Of a stretch of DNA of 64,000 nt, positions 11,640-23,261 are shown in pieces (position 1 is the first letter of the stretch; every line of letters starts with the position of its first letter). Origin of the DNA: Yponomeuta sedellus. Its lineage: Eukaryota; Arthropoda; Insecta; Lepidoptera; Yponomeutidae. The stretch lies in contig OW203726.1 of assembly GCA_934045075.1 (NCBI GenBank), positions 13,490,037 to 13,554,036 of the forward strand. Direction: 5' to 3'. The notes under the pieces were generated by a model. That model was not told the DNA's origin. It ran no database searches and saw nothing but the letters and a program-made list of their open reading frames with translations. The position numbers and the translations under genes are program-made.

Positions 11640-14060
11640 TTAGATTGTTTCTATTGTGGAAGCGTAATATAATACATGCACGCATCAAACCTACTATGAA
11701 TATACAACTTAAAGATAATAATTATGTCCAACGAGTACACGCCACAATCCCTCAATTTTGATGATAGAAAATACATGTTTTCATGACTGCAGTGGATTCA
11801 GAAATCAGAATTGAACTTCTTGTAAATACTGCTGTAATAAGTACGGAACCCACGGCGCGCAAGTCCATGCCCAATTCACTACCTGGGATGCCGAAAAAAT
11901 AACTGCTGGAAATTCCTTAATTAACAATATTTGCTCGGGGCAAAACAACAACCAAATGGCCATTATAAAACCGTACAATCTACAGGAAAACCAGACAAGA
12001 GTGAGGAGAATCCCCGCTAACAGAGGGGTTCTCTAGGTTTTCGTAAACGAGCATTCAAACTTATGCTCATTACAGGCTCACGAATAAATTACAGCGTTTT
12101 AGCGTGCGTTCTAACTAGCATTCTAGCTTCGCGCTTTTTGGCAAACCGAGCAATTTTGTAATTTTTCCGCAGTGTGACATTTTAGTACATGACGTATGAG
12201 TTTTTCGAACACTACTGCGATCGCTAGGATGATCATGAAAATATTCGTACCTATGTTTGGCTCCATGCTTGGCTCTATTCGTTATTCAGTTCGACAAATT
12301 TAGAAACAGCGAATGATCGATGTCTGGTTACTGGTGAACGCTAAGGTCTATCACCACATTTAATAGAATTAGGTGGTTCAACCGGTTTTTTTTAAGTAAA
12401 AATCGTAATTACTACCTGTACGGCCATCCAAAGAACGTCGACGTGGCGATTCAAATTGTATCTTATGATGGGGGTGTTCGATGGAGTTACGAAGTAGTTG
12501 CCATCGGACTCGTTCGTGTTCTAAGTAATCTTAAGTTAACCGGATTGTAATTTATAGATGCTCACAGTATTTACATCGTGGGACTTTGTTAGCTGCCTAC
12601 TATGGTAACTAAAGACAAATATATCCGAATTTATAAAGCAGCTTTTGAGTTATAGACATTTATATCTAGTCGAAAATGTGTTCAGTGATATTTATAAAAT
12701 CGCGATCTCTGTAAAACACTTATCAGAGGCATATCAAACTGTGGTTCCATCTTCCTCTTTACCACAGACAATTTAAACTGCCTCTGAGGAGTGTTTTCAG
12801 AAATCGTGTTTTTCTAAATAAAACTGTAAGACTTAAAGGTTTATTTCTTCACAACGAAACCCTAAAAAGGAGCAGCGGAGAAACAAAGAAAGCACCGTGT
12901 ACTTTAGTTGTTCGATCTGAATTTTGCATTCGACACAAATGCTGGCGAATCATCTCGTTAGAAATATGGAACACGACGGCGCGCACGGCGCTGCCGGCTC
13001 TAGCACACTTTGTGTCTGCGTCTTTTGTGCACTCTGCATGAAAGCGATATGCCTGTTTCAAATGTATCTTTTTTGTGTGAATCGTGAGACGAAATCAAGT
13101 TGCATTGAGCGCTTACAAAAGCTTCCCCGAGTTGGGACATGAGTCTGGTTTACCTACACAGTAGACAATTTTTGAAATTGAAAAGAAAAATTTCAAGGTG
13201 CCAATTCTCACTTCATTAGCAAATAAGTCGTATACGACTCTAATAAAAAAAAAAATATTTTTATTAGCATATAAGTCGTATACGACTCTAATGTTCATGA
13301 CTTGGAATTCTACGTAAAAGGTCGAGCGACAGCCAAAATCTGTATTCTGAACGCTATGCTAAATTGAACTCGAATGAGAAAATAAATGTCTAATGACTCT
13401 GTCGAGTTATCTTTATGCGACAAGCTTAAGCCTTCGAATATTTTGCATCTACGCTTTCACCTCCCATGAGCGAGAATCGGCCCCCAGGTATATTTTTCTG
13501 GCTTTTACGAAATTGACATCTGGAATCTAAAATAAAGAAAGTAGACTTCTTTGGTGTCATACGATTGTAATTACGAAGTAAAGAACCTTTGAAGAGAAAT
13601 ATTTGTATTTTTAATTTAAACTGTCTCGCTTTTGTTTTAACTGTCTCAAATTCCAGTTTCTTCTTTCATAAGGTAATAAAAACTCTTTTAATTATCTTTC
13701 TTGCTCTGTTTCTTGTTAAAATGTGTTATTTCAATTTTATTTTGCCTTGAGATTCCCATCAGGTTCATACAGGTCCCTCTTAGGGTTCCGTTGTCAACAA
13801 GAAAACCTTACAATTTCACCATGTTTGTCTGCCTATCATCTAGTACTAGTACTGCCATTAGTACTTAAAGTCTTAAATATGGCACAGATATACGAATAAA
13901 ATACAAAACGGGATAAATCTTATACAATATTTTTCATAGTTCTTATAAAGATATTATGGGTTAATACTATTATTTGTATACATCTGTTGATAATTTAATA
14001 TATTTACTCTGTTATTTAGACATGTATTAATATATCTCTGAAATTATCCTTTCGTAGTAC
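11640..14060. other. No gene supported
   Basis: AT-rich. It holds the paired palindromes at 13215-13292 and a dispersed repeat E piece at 13779-13905. The open frames near 12850-13140 overlap on opposite strands and show no family motif. Confidence 0.4.
13215..13292. repeat. Two 30-bp copies around the palindrome AGTCGTATACGACT
   Basis: 13215-13244 and 13263-13292 differ at one position and share the perfect palindrome centred on GTATAC, with ATTAG..CTAAT edges. A/T-rich linker between. Confidence 0.85.
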
Positions 14061-14069
14061 ATCTACTTC

Positions 14070-14216
14070 CTTCTCCAATGTATTAGTCCAGACCATCCAA
14101 AGGTTGTCTGGAAGAGATAACTTTTAGTTATAAGGCCGCCGTCTGTACTCTGAGATTAAGATATATCTGTGTAATTTCCATTTTTATGTACAATAACGTG
14201 TTCTCTATCTATCAAT
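14070..14216 (+). mobile_element. LINE 3' tail (GTCTGGAAGAGAT type)
   Basis: ctccaatgtattagtccaga, aggttgtctggaagagataa, taaggccgccgtctgtactc, ending ttctctatctatc. Related pieces: 54955-55007, 58560-58703 and 40083-40125. Confidence 0.65.
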
Positions 14217-14682
14217 TAATAACAATAATAATACTTTATTGTTTGAAACTATAAAGTATTGTTATTATTAGATATATTGATACAGCAGTACAATTTAATA
14301 TAAGTCACTAATTGCCTACACTAGGAAACCTGTATCGTAGGCAACTAAAACCTTTAATATTTAAAAGTGCTAGTGCCATGAACAACCGCAGTTACTGATA
14401 GAAAATAGAATACAAAATACCAAAACTCATAAACGGAATTATGACAACAAACTGATTAAAAAATATAATCATTTAAACGCTAACAAAAAGGCCACTGTTT
14501 TACAATAATTTAAGTTAAAAATGTATTTGGCAACCTCAAATTTACATTTTTTTAAGTTTAATGGATATATCTAACAACTTATTAATTTTGTTATACAAAA
14601 ATCCTGATATATAGCTACCTACACATGTTGCCGTCGAGCGTAAGCAGACTTAAATTATGCTACATTGCATATAACATTGACG

Positions 14683-14890
14683 ACCTCTGCGGCGTAGCGG
14701 TAGCGCATTTGCCTACCATGCAAGAGGTCCCGGGCTCTAATTCCCGGCTGGGGGTAAAAAAAGCCCAGGTCTTGGATGTTTCCATGTTTGTGATGTCGTT
14801 GTTTCTGGTTCCCACGACACAGGGTATCCTAGTGTGGGGCCTGAAGCAATGTATGTGCCTGTATGTAAATATTATAAAAAAATGTTATAA
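14683..14890 (+). mobile_element. tRNA-Gly-like SINE
   Basis: The head carries A box GCGTAGCGGTAGCGC and a CTACCAT anticodon-type loop (ACC), then the body ttggatgtttccatgtttgt and acagggtatcctagtgtggg. The B box is damaged (gggctctaattcc), so this copy is probably silent. Confidence 0.75.
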
Positions 14891-15143
14891 ATCTTTTCGA
14901 CGTTTAGCGTTATACAATTTCTCATTAAATGGTGTATGTGAATTAATTTAAGGATGTATAATTATCGTACGGTTAATACCCGAGTATTTTCGTAAAGGAG
15001 TTTTTGCGAGAATCTGAAATGTCATAACTTTAAGTAGTGATCTCTGGGCTCTCTCCAGTGTGATCATAAAAGTTTTACGTGACTCTCCCCAAATTTCTAT
15101 ACAATAAGTAATCACAGATTGTGCTAAAGCTAAGTAGACGGTT

Positions 15144-15230
15144 CAAGGGCGTACCCAGGATTTCAGCTAGGAGGGGGCAGGGGGCTGCTTATACCTGTTT
15201 CGAAAAGATCGTCGGTCGGTTATATTCAAA
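15144..15230. mobile_element. hAT-type terminal sequence next to the transposase remnant
   Basis: The sequence CAAGGGCGTACCCAGGATTT followed by a G-rich run (gggggcagggggctgct) has the form of hAT inverted termini. A second copy of the same end occurs at 21692-21745. It probably marks the 3' end of the element carrying the minus-strand transposase. A matching other end and an 8-bp target duplication were not found; AGCCCCCCTTGAAC at 18197-18210 is only a weak match and lies inside the putative first exon boundary. Confidence 0.45.
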
Positions 15231-15320
15231 CAAAAAATCATGAAAATTGACTTTTATTCATTAATTTTGATGATGACACAAAACAAAATATTTATATAAT
15301 TATACTATACATTATGTATA

Positions 15321-15451
<131 letters not shown>

Positions 15452-15462
15452 GTATGTATATA

Positions 15463-17861
15463 TTAATGTAACAGTAATCTTCTCGGATTTGTCGAAAAGT
15501 TGTCTATGACAGTCTTTTCAATAAACTCACTGTTGTCTTTTAAATAATTGCGATGTACGCTCATCAAATATAAACCCGTAAGCCTTTCTTCACCCATGGT
15601 GCTTCTAAGCCACGTTTTAACTCTTCGCAGCGTACTGAAGGACCCTTCTACGGTCGCCGTGGTGCGTGGGATAGAGCTTAAAATAATTAATGCCTTTCTG
15701 ACAGCAGTTGATCTGTTCAACGAAGCCAACATTTTTTAATGTTGGCTTCGTTGAACAGATCAACTACTTCTATGTCCCTTAATTGATCATCTGATAAAGC
15801 CTTTGTCACCCATAAATTATGCCAAAGGTTCAGTTCTCCGGTGATATCCAGGTTATAAAATTCTTGGAATGATTCTGCGTTTTTGTGTAGGTCTGTTAAT
15901 GCTGGTTTTTGTCATATACAAGGGATGTAGCCTGCTTAAAGCAAATGCCGGAGTATTTTCTTGGGAGAATCGAATATTCAATGATGAAATGAGTGAATCA
16001 ATGTATGATATTATCAGGGAACGCCGCCAATATTCGTTATAATTGTCTGATGGCGGATTACTTCTATGTGTTTGCTTGTGAGCAAGACGTGGAACCGAAA
16101 TTTCTATGTTCAAATCCATTGCAACAGCTCGTTTTCGAAGTATTTCATTAATTATTCTATCAGGAAACTCGCGGTCATTTCTGAGAATGTCCTTGATATT
16201 TTTGATGTGTTCCCCTACCGAGATCATGTCGATCGATTTAGCTTGCAGTGCGTTAACTACTGGTTCTAAAACTGCTGAATATTTGGCAATTGTTTGTAGA
16301 GTAACAATAAACACTGGTTTTGTAACGGCTGAATGAAACTGATATGCAGATTTTCTGGTGGCATAATTTCCCTCTACGGATAACGTTTCTAGAGATTTCA
16401 CAAGCTCTGAAAAATGTTGAGAAAACTTTACGATTGATTTATATTTTTCGGACCATCTCGTCTCACATAATCGTGATAGGTTTGGAGCGTAGTTTCGACG
16501 TGTAGTCGATTCCCTGAAAAACGTTATAACATCCTTTACAGTGGCGACAGTATTTCTAATTTCTGGCATTGCGTTCGCATCATTCACAACAAGGTTGAGT
16601 TTGTGACTTGAGCAATGAAAATATAAAGCACGAGGATATTTTTTTCTCAAAATGGCTTGTACGCCACCCTCTTTCCCTGCCATTGAAGAACAGCCATCGA
16701 ATCCAAACCCTACGCAATCTTCGGTTGAGAGGTTAGAGCTAATTAAGAAATTGTCATTTGATTCGACAATTGCAGAAGCATTTTGTGCTTTTAGTTCAAC
16801 AAACCCTACAAATTCTTCTCTGATTTTCCTTTTGCTTTCGTCGTAGAGCCGCACGCCTATTGACAGCTGTTCTTTCCCAGATACGTCTGCTGTTTCATCA
16901 GCTAAGACTGCGTAAGCCATGGTCTTCTGAACCTCACTAATTATATTCTCCTTAATAACTTCGCCACATAAATTTATCAAGTCGTTTTGTATTTTTGGCG
17001 ATGTGTAAAATGCATTGTGACGGCACTTTTCCAGGTGACTCACTTTAATTTGTCGTCCCCTGAATTGATTCTCAACTTCAATAAATCTAATAAAACACCC
17101 TCATCTGCTTGTTTGCCCCTAAGAGGCATATCATGTGTACCGCAAAATACTATACAAGAAATAATTGATGACAATATTTGTCTGTTTTCATCGATTGCTT
17201 TTTGGTGTCCACTTTGCAGTTGGATGTCTACAGGAACATTTTCAAGAATTTTTTTTGCAGTATTTGTCGCCGTTTAGTGAAGGTTGGTCGTTGCATGCTT
17301 TCGGCAGTCTTCCTGCATATTTTTGAACTTTATATTTGGCCTGACCATAAACGATCACTTGGAATATACTAGCAATGGTGAATATTGATCCAACCAAGCA
17401 TGATTCAATTTTCTTTTTAAATGGCTTGCATCACTTACATAATCGTAATTTCTGGGCGGAATCCAAGGATTTTGTAACAACTCCCTCTTCTTTTCCGTCG
17501 ATAGCTGGGTAGCCAACCCAACATAACGACCCAGATCATTTTCTTGACAGCCATCGTCCACTATAATTTCAGGATCGACGTTGACGTCATAAGTTTGTTG
17601 GGATGTCGATGGGGAAGAATAGTCGGCAACAGATATATTAACAGGTTCTGCTGGAGAATTTGACGCTTGTCCAATGTTAGTATGCAATGATCTTGGCATT
17701 ACATGAGTGGTTTTATCATGGTTGTACGAGTAATTTTCATCGCTTCCACTGCTACTTTCCCGACATTTTTTCCTTTTTCGCGTGTCCTCCCTATAAAATG
17801 GATACACAAAATTACTCTTACAGCGTTTAGGCGGGTTGCATAGGACGAAAATGAAGATCAA
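15463..17861 (-). pseudogene. hAT-superfamily transposase of ZMYM1/DUF4371 type, broken
   Basis: Read on the minus strand, blocks run in family order. From 17861 comes a Ser-rich leader, then LATQLSTEKKRELLQNPWIP and HAWLDQYSPLL (TTF-type finger region). At about 17230-17040 come a short block with IDENRQILSSIISCIVF, then DMPLRGKQADEGVLLDLL and a stop. From 17043 to 15853, 396 residues hold the RNase H-like core: VLADETAD (first Asp), GFGFDGCSSMAGKEGG (second Asp), FHCSSHKLNLVV and LCETRWSEKY. At 15732-15463 is the hAT dimerisation end with TTATVEGSFSTLRRVKTWLR. Frames change around 17355, 17043 and 15853-15732, so no intact protein is possible. Family knowledge: these are cut-and-paste transposases, sometimes domesticated. 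The degree of decay suggests a fairly young dead copy. Confidence 0.85.
15707..15764. repeat. Perfect 27-bp inverted repeat with 4-nt loop inside the hAT gene
   Basis: The arm at 15707-15733 and its exact reverse complement at 15738-15764 are separated by TTTT. The arm encodes the transposase segment VDLFNEANI on the minus strand. A short local inverted duplication of coding sequence interrupts the gene. Confidence 0.9.
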
Positions 17862-18263
17862 GTTTCACATTCTAATATATTTACTTCATATCAGTAAAAG
17901 TAAAATCGCGATATTCAAAACTTTGTTGTTTGAACGCCAAATAATCAAAACTAGGTAAGTTATTTGAAATAATACACTTGTTGTGACGTAAGAGAAAAGG
18001 GACTCTGTTGTCGGTATGGACTTATTAATAAATCCAAAATATTGCAAGGATCTTTCTTTTATGTTTTTTTTTAACTTTTTAATCACAAAATATTCACAAA
18101 TGTTATTTTAGCTATTATAACAAAACCACGTCTTGTAATTAATAAATTTAAATATTGTAAGTAATGCTTAAGATATACACTTCCAAGAGAGTCAAAGCCC
18201 CCCTTGAACAAATCAAATAATCATATTAGGTACCTACTTAAGTGTTTTGTTTTGACTCACCTC

Positions 18264-18291
18264 TTTCAAAGAATTTCCTGATATCCATTTG
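18264..18291 (-). other. Possible first exon of the hAT transposase gene
   Basis: On the minus strand an ATG opens MDIRKFFER and is followed at once by G|GTGAGT, a strong donor. N-termini of the form M-D-I-R-x-F-F are common in hAT/ZMYM1-like proteins. The obvious acceptor downstream (TTTTATAG at about 17790) does not restore the frame with this exon, so either an indel has occurred or another acceptor was used. Confidence 0.4.
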
Positions 18292-19435
18292 ACGGAGTAA
18301 TATTTCCAGTTGTTGTGCAGTAAACGTAAATCTCGTGTCAACGAAACTATAAGACACTATGGCGTATGAAATATTCGCTCGTATTACACTCCGAACTGAA
18401 TTGTATTCGAACTAAATTGACGTGCTCTGCCTCACGCTTCCGCTTATATATTGAAATATTCTCGCTCCCGAAATATGTAGAAAATACTCGACTCTATTTC
18501 CATCCTTGTCTTATACTTGCTATCACTGTCTTTTCTTTCCAGAATAGTCCATGCTAGAACGTTCTTCGTGGCATTGCTATTCAATACAAGATATCGCTAT
18601 TGACCGTATAAATTGATCCTATTTCTTTTTACTGGAAAAAGTACTGCCATCCGAAACTAGATGGCGCTAGATGTTGTTTTCTCCCAAATAAGAATCTTAA
18701 ACTAAATCTGTACAGATAGTATAAACTACTTAAAATTATATGCAACATATTGAATATTGTTTTATTTTAGCATTGAAAACAAATTAATATAATAAAACCA
18801 GACTTGCATCAAAACCGTACTTAGTTTTTAGTTATTCTGTCTCGTAATCAAAATCGGATTCCATAAATTAAATTCTCGACTATGAATCGTTACTGTCACT
18901 TTCATTATCACTAAAAAATAATAAAAACGAAATAAAGAAATAAATAAAGAGTATCAAAACTTGATCAAAACATTTTGCGTTTCGTTTGACGGCGGCTGAA
19001 GATCGCCATATAATAGTACATTATGATACAAGTGTGCTAAGTTGGTCATTGCAGTCGAGGAGGTTTTTAAGCCTGAGCCGAAGGCGAAGGCTTAACGGCC
19101 GGTCTCAATATCCTATCGATCTTTAACTAAAGGTTAAAATAGCTACCTTTAGTAACTATAGGTGACATTTTGCGTTTCAATAAACAAAGATAGATAGCAA
19201 TAACACACCGTGACTTTGATCCATCTTTCGGAGTGCCAACCGCTTACCATAGGTAAGTGACTGCATAGAAAAAAACGCTTGAGCGTTTCAATATCACTTT
19301 CGAGCTTACTGTCGATGCGTCAGATAACTAGCTGTCAGAGTTTTGCGCCATCGCCCGATTTTGAAGGATAAGTGGGATATATAAAGGATTTACAGTACAT
19401 ATTTTTACATAAATAAGTGTATTTTAAAAATAAAA

Positions 19436-19543
19436 ATGGATAGTATGTTCAGTGATGAAAGTGACAATGAAATTTTAGAGCACGGTATATTTTATTCAAA
19501 CTACGATGTAGCAGAATTCGAGGATCACCGGGTCAGCGCTTAA
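19436..19543 (+). other. Short acidic ORF behind a TATA-like box
   Basis: 35 codons beginning MDSMFSDESDNEILEHG and ending in TAA. A TATATAAAG box lies near 19377 and the start context is AAAAATGG. The acidic start resembles N-termini of transposon-encoded proteins. A similar coding piece (minus, SDNESDSNDS then stop, behind a TTTTTTAG acceptor) lies at about 18883-18915. It may be the edge of a decayed DNA transposon shared with 19582-20064. Confidence 0.3.
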
Positions 19544-19581
19544 ATAAACTATGAAAGTGAACTTTCTGACTCAAAATTTGT

Positions 19582-20064
19582 TTACAGATTTCGATTAAAT
19601 AAAACGTCGGTAAATGACTCTTTTAAATATGTTAGTTTATTATTAGTAGCATTTTTAGCCCTCGATGTTATTACTTTTTTCTTACAAATCTGGTCCAGCA
19701 AGAAACTGATCTCATCTTTTCCAACAGGTCTGGTCTTTATCTGAAAAATAAAATCATAAAATGTATGCATAATGTCTTTTAAACAGCTACATTTTGTTAC
19801 GAAATCACAAAAGTGCAAACCTTTTGTGATAAAAGCGAACAGCCATTATCAAATAACTTCATCAGTAAACAAATACTTACGGTCAGTTGCTGTGCCATAA
19901 TTGAAATTTGTGATTGCAGTTTCAGTTGGTTTTGTTTGTTCCTTCTTTCGCGCGCATCTTCTTGGAGAACATGACATTTACCACGATCATTGCAATGATA
20001 CCCGTCACTGCTCAGCGTCAAAGCGTTTCGTTGCGTCCGATGAGTTGTAATTTGATATTATTTA
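19582..20064 (-). other. Possible two-exon minus-strand gene or transposon ORF remnant
   Basis: Minus exon A (about 20064-19880) ends ARERRNKQNQLKLQSQISIM AQQLT at a strong ACC|GTAAGT donor. After a ~140-bp intron, TTTTATTTTTCAG leads into exon B (IKTRPVGKDEISFLLDQICK, then KKVITSR) ending at a stop at 19582. Both are phase 0, so they join in frame. There is no ATG in the open part; upstream lies an in-frame TAA and then VKKYGSDFWFATIK in the same frame, which suggests a broken gene. Family not recognised. Confidence 0.35.
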
Positions 20065-20590
20065 ATCGTCGCAAACCAAAAATCACTGCCGTATTTTTTA
20101 ACGTTTAGTCGTTTTAATATGAAAATACTTCTACACAACTAATTTGGACCTTAAATTTAATATTTATGGTTATTTTAAAACGTAACGCGATGAAATTCAA
20201 TTCGAAAAATAAAACGTTTAGGGAGGGTCGCACTTACCTACTAAAGTTAGAGGTGCTATCTATCTTTGATCCAGACGAGGGTGGCATGATTTTTAATATT
20301 GAAACAGCAGTTAGAGATAGATTAAGGTTGACTGTTTATCAAGGATAGCGATCCATTGTTAACTAGAGGTGGTTGATCTGGTGGATCTGGTAAATGAACT
20401 ATAATGAAGTATAAAAAATAGTACCTACTCCACCTTAATTTTAAAGGTGAATAATACAACAAAGTAAGGAAATCTCCCTGCAGAGATTTTGTGTGTGTGT
20501 GTCTGTGAGTAAGTATGTGAGTATGTAGATATTTTTATAGTATGATAAGGTAATTATGTGCTTTTTCCACTCGAAATTTTTTGTATGTAA

Positions 20591-20703
20591 GTATCATTAT
20601 CATCATCAACCCATTATGTCCCCACCGAGGGGCACGGGCCTCTTCCCTAAGGAAGGTATAGGACATACTCTACCACGGGGGCCAAGTCCGGATTGGTAGA
20701 GAT
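20591..20703 (-). mobile_element. 5S-SINE, subfamily II, tail fragment
   Basis: tcatcatcaacccattatg, then ccgaggggcacgggcctctt and a degraded catactctaccacgggggcc; it stops at about 20703. Confidence 0.7.
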
Positions 20704-20851
20704 GTTTTATAACACAAGTTCTGGTGACGCTTGATACGGAGAGCCGACCGTATAAATACAATGGGAAAGGGCCATATAAAGCAGAAAGAAGAAGGCAAAT
20801 TTCGTTTGTCTCATTTGAGAAAAGTATCTGACAGAAGATTGCAATTAAAAC

Positions 20852-20935
20852 CCGGGTAAGGAAGGTGGTAGCGGAGAGGTGGAATGCCTGCTTCTCATTT
20901 GAGAGGTCGTGGGTTCGATTCCCGGCATGTACCAA
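20852..20935 (+). mobile_element. tRNA-like SINE head (family B)
   Basis: GGTAGCGGAGAGGTGG (A box) and GGGTTCGATTCCCGGC (B box) with catgtaccaatgacttt after it. No CCA-compatible acceptor stem closes, so it is not a functional tRNA gene. Confidence 0.65.
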
Positions 20936-21199
20936 TGACTTTGTACTAGGTATACACATGTAAGGTCTACTTAAGTTTTCCTTTTATCTTTATTATATGT
21001 ACTACTGCTCTGAATTTTTCTACGAACAGCCGTTCACCTGAGAGAAGAAGAAAATTAATGGTAAAGATGTGGGTCCTGATTTGCCTCTTAAAGCTCATAC
21101 ATGTATTTTTTCCTTAACTCTAACCCAACATGCTCATGTATTGCTCTTTCCAGATCTAGAATAATAAAATATCTGGGCATTACTGTTGACGAACACTTT

Positions 21200-21470
21200 A
21201 CCTGTCGTCGTCGTCGTCGTCAGGCTATACTAGTCCACTGGTGGACATAGCCCTCCCCTAAAGAGCGCCACGTTGTGCTATCATAGGGGGTAGTGCCCAT
21301 AATCCCCACGCTGGGCATGCGGGTTGGGGATCGCAGTTTGGTGGAATTGTACTGCAGGGGGCGCTGCTGCCCAACCCCCGGTTTGTGTCCCTTAGTCGCC
21401 TTTTACGACACACGCGGGAAGAATTGGGTTGGTGCTATTCTCTAAGCCGACACCACACAGCACTTTACCT
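21200..21470 (-). mobile_element. LINE/SINE 3' end with GTC repeat
   Basis: A cgtcgtcgtcgtc run, then aggctatactagtccactgg tggacatagccctcc, and further gtcgccttttacgacacacg. These are standard 3' terminal blocks of lepidopteran retroelements read backwards. Confidence 0.65.
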
Positions 21471-21691
21471 GGAAACCACATATTGAGGCCCTTAGGTACT
21501 TGTCGTATAAGAAAGTTGGTCTACATGTTAAAAAAAATTGAGAAATTTATTTTATTTTATTTATTTGGAACAAAAACAGGAAACATGCTTAAGTTTATAT
21601 AAAAAAATACTACAGGACAATATTAAACCTGAACCCATAAATATTTTTCACTAAATATGTGGATATGTGGCACCTAAAGATCTAGTTCGAA

Positions 21692-21760
21692 CCGTTCAAG
21701 GGCGTACCCAGGTAGGGGCAGGGGGGGCAGCTGCCCTGTGTTTTTGATTATATAGGTATA
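21692..21760. mobile_element. Second copy of the hAT-type terminus
   Basis: GTTCAAGGGCGTACCCAGG, then a G-rich run into cagctgccct, matches the end at 15141. No transposase remnant is visible beside it, so it is likely a non-autonomous or solo end. Confidence 0.4.
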
Positions 21761-22373
21761 GTTTTAAATTGTCGCTGTTCATCCAATTATCCCAATGGGG
21801 ACAAGCTAAGGACTGTACAGTCCATGCAGCCTAGTCTTATGTGCATCCTTTTTGAAAAAAGTTTTGTTCCGAAAATGTTAATTATTTGCAAATAAATTAA
21901 ACAATCTTATTCAAATTGATAATAATTCTTTTTACCAATGATTTATACGAATAAATATTCTTTTCCTATACGCTTTTATTTATTATCCGCTTTATAATTT
22001 CATATATCTACTCATTTTATCGTGTTTGGCTGTTTGCGACTTTTTTATTTGTGCGCGCACCAAGTTCGCGCTGAATAAAAAAAGTTCTTCCGCCATCTTT
22101 TATTTACAGCTGATGATAAAACTGAAATAAAACGTTTTCCAACACATTTGAGAATTTATTATTATTCGCAAGTGTGTTTTGAAAAACGTCGTATGATACT
22201 CGTGTGCGTTGGTAATTACAGTTCTCGGCTCACTTAGATACAGGTTGCCTTAGTTTAGGAGTCGGGGCTTACAACAGTGTTTTAACCTAATAGATAACTT
22301 TTAAAATGTTTATAATATGTTTCCGTAAGTCATAGCTAGTAAATAATTTATTACATATCGGGTGTAATATTTA

Positions 22374-22450
22374 AAGGTTTCCTCACGATGTTTTTCCTTC
22401 ACCGTTAGCGTTTGGTATTGCGACTACAAATTCGCAAATGTAAAGTTTGA
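22374..22450 (-). mobile_element. Family B SINE body fragment
   Basis: ggtttcctcacgatgttttt, ccttcaccgttagcg and ggtattgcgactacaaattc match the body of the 3532 and 55016 copies; the head is absent. Confidence 0.65.
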
Positions 22451-23261
22451 AATTAGACAAAGCGGCTTGTATGGCTTCGCACGTATTGATAGTATTTCCT
22501 GTGCTGTGTAAGTCATGTCATTACGCAGATGCAAAGGCCAATATTATACTAAAGGTTGTTATTTCTTCTTAAATGTACATTTCATACTTCTTATCAAGTA
22601 ATAGTATAAAACTTTTTTATATTTTAGAAAACTAATTTGACAACCCGCGACGTAAAATATCGGGATCGTAAGTAAGCGTAGCGTATGTATATCAAATCGT
22701 TTTTATATTTTAAGCACTACCAATTACTAATGATTATTCTTTTTCTATTTAATTGATTTTCCAACAAGCTTTTATTGACAAAGTAGGTATGCCCTTAGGT
22801 GCTTTCGGTCCTTAATAGGAACTGTTACTACTGGCTACTTTATAGATACTACTTAAAGGTACTTTGTTTCAGTGGTCAGAACCCGTAGCTTTCGAGTCGG
22901 GCATCAGTTTAACACCCACTATGAAATATCAACAAGTCTATATCCGGCACCCGTCGGGCCTACATACAGATTATCTCCTTCATCTTTATTATCAGAATTT
23001 CCCGGGCCAATATTCGATGTCGAGCCGGTACGATATCCTCATATCCACTTTGAGTAACACTCAGCACTCTAATATCGATTTTCCTCCGACGAAATTAAAA
23101 TTCCTCAAACCCCGCGACGGCTTTCATTTCGGGAATACATTTCTATTAGTATCATAAAAATTCAAGATGATTTATGTTGCCTCTCATAATGTATTTACAT
23201 AGAAAGGTATTCGAGAACATTTAATTAAATCTCGGGGACATTTTTTTGTGTTATGTCTCGT

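Noticed and set aside
12849..13142. Overlapping 70-72 codon frames on both strands
   Set aside because: Mutually overlapping, no motif, no codon bias; treated as chance.
18197..18210. Right terminal repeat of the hAT element (AGCCCCCCTTGAAC)
   Set aside because: Only about nine bases match the end at 15141, no 8-bp target duplication fits, and it would exclude the likely first exon at 18264-18291.
20852..20935. Functional tRNA gene
   Set aside because: Good A and B boxes, but the acceptor stem does not close and the body of a SINE follows in relatives.
22864..23157. 97-codon frame behind a TTTGTTTCAG acceptor-like site
   Set aside because: It needs a TTG start, has no recognisable domain, and no partner exon with a matching donor was found.
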